Source of the DNA: Treponema sp.
GTDB lineage: Bacteria; Spirochaetota; Spirochaetia; Treponematales; Breznakiellaceae
Direction: 5' to 3'
DNA length: 64,000 bases
Assembly: GCA_009781635.1 (NCBI GenBank)
Contig: WQXU01000012.1
Coordinates: 31,809 to 95,808, forward strand
In this document: piece by piece, positions 61,837 through 64,000 of the stretch
How the letters are laid out: each line of letters starts with the position of its first letter
Numbering within the stretch: position 1 is the stretch's first letter
The notes under the pieces: generated by a model
What the model saw: only the letters and a program-made list of their open reading frames with translations
The model's database searches: none
What the model was told of the DNA's origin: nothing
Program-made: the position numbers and the translations under genes

Positions 61837-61959
61837 ATGGAAATAATAATTACTTCACTTAACAACAAGTACATAGTAAAGTTCCAAGATTTCCGAGAAG
61901 CAACATTAATAAGTATTTTTAAGGAGTGTATCTGTTGTAACAATCATTTGGAAGTATAA
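61837..61959 (+). CDS. Possible small protein, 40 residues
   Basis: ATG 61837 follows GGGGGA (61827-61832). The frame reads MEIIITSLNNKYIVKFQDF and ends with CICCNNHLEV. No family is recognised, and the short size makes it uncertain. Confidence 0.35.
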   Translation: MEIIITSLNNKYIVKFQDFREATLISIFKECICCNNHLEV

Positions 61960-61993
61960 TTAGATTATAACTGAATTATTACAAGGAGATTTT

Positions 61994-63013
61994 ATGAAGA
62001 AAGTTTTTCTCGTTTTATTATTCTGTGTTTTTGGTACTTCTTTTGCACAAACGCAAATACATCTTATTGGTTCGGATGTTAATGGGAATCTGGTTCATTG
62101 GCTTAACGGGAATATTACAATATTGCCTGCAACAGGCGAATATGCAAGTGTAAGAGCAATTGCGGTTTCAGGTTCCAATGTTTACGTTATCGGAACTGAC
62201 GGAGATGATGCGGTGTATTGGCTTAATGGACGGCGTATTGTATTACCAAAAACTAACAGAAATTCACAAGCAAGAGCAAACGCGATTGCAATTGACGGTA
62301 ATAATATTTACATTGCCGGTGTTGATACTGAAAGTGGTGTTGTGTATTGGCATAATGAAAGACAAATTAATTTACCATCAAGGCAGGATATGAGAGGAGA
62401 AGCATATGGAATTACTGTTATAGATTCAAATATCCACATTACTGGATCTAGTGGGCTTGAGGCAGCGTATTGGCTTAATGGAATATTAACAATGTTACCT
62501 GCAAGTGGACAGCTGCCAGGTGAAGGCAGACAGGCAACCGCAATTGCGGTTTCAGGTTCCAATGTCTATATAACCGGAAAGGGAGAAGGAGGCGGAGCTT
62601 CTAGAACTGCGGGTTATTGGCTAAATGGAAGACTAACAGTATTACCAAAACCTGCGAACAGCCCAAGAGCAGGTGGACGAAGCAGTACAACCGCAAATGC
62701 AATTGCTATTTCAGGTTCAAATGTCTATATTGTCGGCTCAGATAGTTGGGATGGATATAATGATAATGATGGCTGGTGGTCATCAAATAGTGATGCAGTA
62801 TACTGGCTTAATGGAAGGCGGGTAGTATTACCTAAATTGAAGGATACGACAACTGCAGCTGCAACAGCAATTGCAGTTTCTCGCTCTAATATTTACATTA
62901 CAGGATATGAGATGGATATATCAGGGAATTTTAATGTAGTGTATTGGCTCAATGGAACCCGTACGGCAGTACCAGAGTTGAGAGGTATCTCTGGAATAGC
63001 AATAATTGAGTAA
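61994..63013 (+). CDS. Exported repeat protein with WLNG motifs (beta-propeller-like), 339 residues
   Basis: A 19-residue signal peptide (ending SFA-Q) precedes about six repeats of 45-60 residues. Each contains a phrase like AIAVSGSNVYVIGTDGDDAV followed by YWLNGRRIVLPK. The alternating strand pattern suggests a beta-propeller, likely in the periplasm or on the surface. AAGGAG precedes the ATG. No enzymatic motif. A partial gene copy lies 42 nt downstream. Confidence 0.75.
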   Translation: MKKVFLVLLFCVFGTSFAQTQIHLIGSDVNGNLVHWLNGNITILPATGEYASVRAIAVSGSNVYVIGTDGDDAVYWLNGRRIVLPKTNRNSQARANAIAIDGNNIYIAGVDTESGVVYWHNERQINLPSRQDMRGEAYGITVIDSNIHITGSSGLEAAYWLNGILTMLPASGQLPGEGRQATAIAVSGSNVYITGKGEGGGASRTAGYWLNGRLTVLPKPANSPRAGGRSSTTANAIAISGSNVYIVGSDSWDGYNDNDGWWSSNSDAVYWLNGRRVVLPKLKDTTTAAATAIAVSRSNIYITGYEMDISGNFNVVYWLNGTRTAVPELRGISGIAIIE

Positions 63014-63054
63014 TCGAAATTATTATTATTCATTTATACTTTGATGTAAATCTT

Positions 63055-63109
63055 AAAGCAATCGTAAGACCCGCGGTAATTATGAAGCATGGAAAAGCGG
63101 CAGTAATTA
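63055..63109 (+). pseudogene. Copy 2 of the 55-nt segment: relic of the small Cys-rich gene
   Basis: 52 of 55 bases match the end of the 61-residue gene at 60107-60161. No start codon or N-terminal part remains in this place, so it is a fragment, perhaps left by recombination or gene conversion. Confidence 0.7.
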
Positions 63110-63142
63110 TATGAATAAATAAAATCAAAAAAGGAAAAAAGA

Positions 63143-63460
63143 ATGATTAAAGGAATAATAATTGCGATTATTATCGGTTACATTGTCTATAGTTTTTTTG
63201 GCTGGATTGGCTTATTAATTGTTGGCGGTATTGTAATAGTTGGTGGAATATTTTTTATTTTAATTGGTATGGGATCTAGCGGCTCATCGAGCAATAGTTC
63301 AAGCAGCAGTAATATAACAATGAAAATAATGGAATATAGTGATAAATACCCGAATAAATGCGGCAGTTGTATTAATTATAGTATTTCCTTGGGAGGAATT
63401 TGTAAAAATGAAAATATTACTAAATCTCCCGATAATACCTGTCCTAATTGGAGAGGATAA
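63143..63460 (+). CDS. Small membrane protein with Cys-rich C-terminal domain, 105 residues
   Basis: Two hydrophobic segments (residues about 3-20 and 22-45) precede a Ser-rich linker (SSGSSSNSSSSS), then a Cys domain, CGSCINYS, GGICKNE and TCPNW. CxxC-x-NY echoes the CKTCGNY of the 61-residue protein nearby, suggesting related metal-binding modules. The ATG follows AAAGGA (63132-63137). Confidence 0.7.
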   Translation: MIKGIIIAIIIGYIVYSFFGWIGLLIVGGIVIVGGIFFILIGMGSSGSSSNSSSSSNITMKIMEYSDKYPNKCGSCINYSISLGGICKNENITKSPDNTCPNWRG

Positions 63461-63487
63461 TTTATGAAATAAAAAAAGGAGCGGCAA

Positions 63488-63838
63488 ATGGCAGAGAAAG
63501 AATGGTATGAAGGAGTAATAGATAAAATAAATAGATTACACGAACAGGCTGATGAAGGAGCTTTCGTAGAATTCCACAATTTATCAGATAGGGGAAAAAA
63601 TATAGGCAACAAGGATATGCAAATAATTGGATTATTGAATGCTGCTGCAATTGCTTGCAAAATGGGAGATTATGATCTTTGCTTTGCAGTAATAGACAGC
63701 GCGAATAAAGTTGATGAAGAAATAAGTACAATTATATGCTGGAACAGCCCCGTATGTACGAAATGCTGCAGATGTTATCAGAAACAGGCACTTTTAATAA
63801 ATAGAATAGGAAGTCCGAAAGGAGAACAATGGATTTAA
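63488..63838 (+). CDS. Hypothetical protein, 116 residues
   Basis: This polar, helical protein starts MAEKEWYEGVIDKINRLHEQ, supported by AAAAGGAG upstream. The middle (GLLNAAAIACKMGDYDLCFAVIDSANK) looks like a single TPR-type helical hairpin and the C-terminus has a Cys cluster (CTKCCRC). The gene overlaps the next by 10 nt. Confidence 0.6.
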   Translation: MAEKEWYEGVIDKINRLHEQADEGAFVEFHNLSDRGKNIGNKDMQIIGLLNAAAIACKMGDYDLCFAVIDSANKVDEEISTIICWNSPVCTKCCRCYQKQALLINRIGSPKGEQWI

Positions 63839-64000
63839 CAAAATTAGTCATAACAAAACCTATTAACGGAAAACAATATGTCATTTTGGCAGGAAAGCCC
63901 ACATCCATCCCCAATAGAGGTATATATTTATTGGGTTCTAAAGGCCATAAGCATGATTATACCTCATGTTCTTTATGGCTTATCGAACTTAGTGAAGACG
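63829..64000 (+). CDS. Hypothetical protein, 3' end outside window
   Basis: ATG 63829 follows AAAGGAG. The 57 visible codons read MDLTKLVITKPINGKQYVI then a segment with GIYLLGSKGHKHDYTSCSLW and stay open to the end of the window. Family not recognised. Overlaps the previous gene by 10 nt. Confidence 0.6.
   Translation, partial: MDLTKLVITKPINGKQYVILAGKPTSIPNRGIYLLGSKGHKHDYTSCSLWLIELSED

Overview
The window looks like a chromosome segment from a spirochaete of the Treponema group, probably host-associated. The evidence is gene content and order. There is a chemotaxis block cheA, cheW-cheR-like fusion, cheX. There is a TPR-lipoprotein-associated TRAP transporter (TatT, TatP, fused QM permease) of the kind characterised in Treponema pallidum. 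There is also a PUR-domain nucleic-acid-binding protein, a BspA-type leucine-rich-repeat surface protein, many lipoproteins with spirochaete-like lipoboxes, and a sigma-54 promoter in front of an alternative sigma factor, which recalls the Borrelia RpoN-RpoS cascade. Species cannot be fixed from sequence reading alone.

Region 1 to 56 kb is dense core genome. It begins with a 5'-truncated phosphohexomutase and the PUR protein, then runs through DNA/RNA maintenance and housekeeping genes: rnhB, a phosphoribosyltransferase, rhomboid, exonuclease III, a MATE exporter, cardiolipin synthase, a YrdC-like protein, the sigma factor, an RNase II/R enzyme, Lhr helicase, an orphan OppF ATPase, SecA, two exported proteins, rnhA, a J-domain protein, ornithine carbamoyltransferase, a double-receiver hybrid kinase and a second phosphohexomutase. 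It continues with the TRAP operon, mutL-xseB-xseA-mgtC, an alpha-galactosidase, the chemotaxis genes followed by a tRNA-Val, an outer-membrane PagL-like protein, the BspA-like protein, an exported metallo-beta-lactamase-fold protein, a sodium/solute symporter, a phospholipase-C-like/glycosyltransferase pair, tag, a metallophosphatase lipoprotein, a flavodoxin-like protein and a PadR-regulated membrane protein.

Region 56.7 to 64 kb is an accessory tract. It is visibly more AT-rich and carries small genes of unknown function, a divergent cassette with an HExxH metallopeptidase-like protein, a Cro/CI-like repressor facing a tiny Cys-rich gene across an operator array, a degraded IS630-family transposase end, and a duplicated gene fragment. 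Several proteins here are small membrane or exported proteins.

Three patterns run through the window. First, many genes have a sigma-70 -10 box only 5 to 7 bases before the start codon, often with a good -35 box at 16 to 18 bp and no ribosome binding site, which predicts leaderless or near-leaderless mRNAs. Second, an IS630-like terminal inverted repeat appears three times: in a complete 111-bp MITE, at the stop codon of the sigma-factor gene, and beside the transposase remnant. Third, regulatory palindromes are well preserved at the sigma factor, padR and the XRE repressor. Functions below come from reading motifs by eye; no database search was run.
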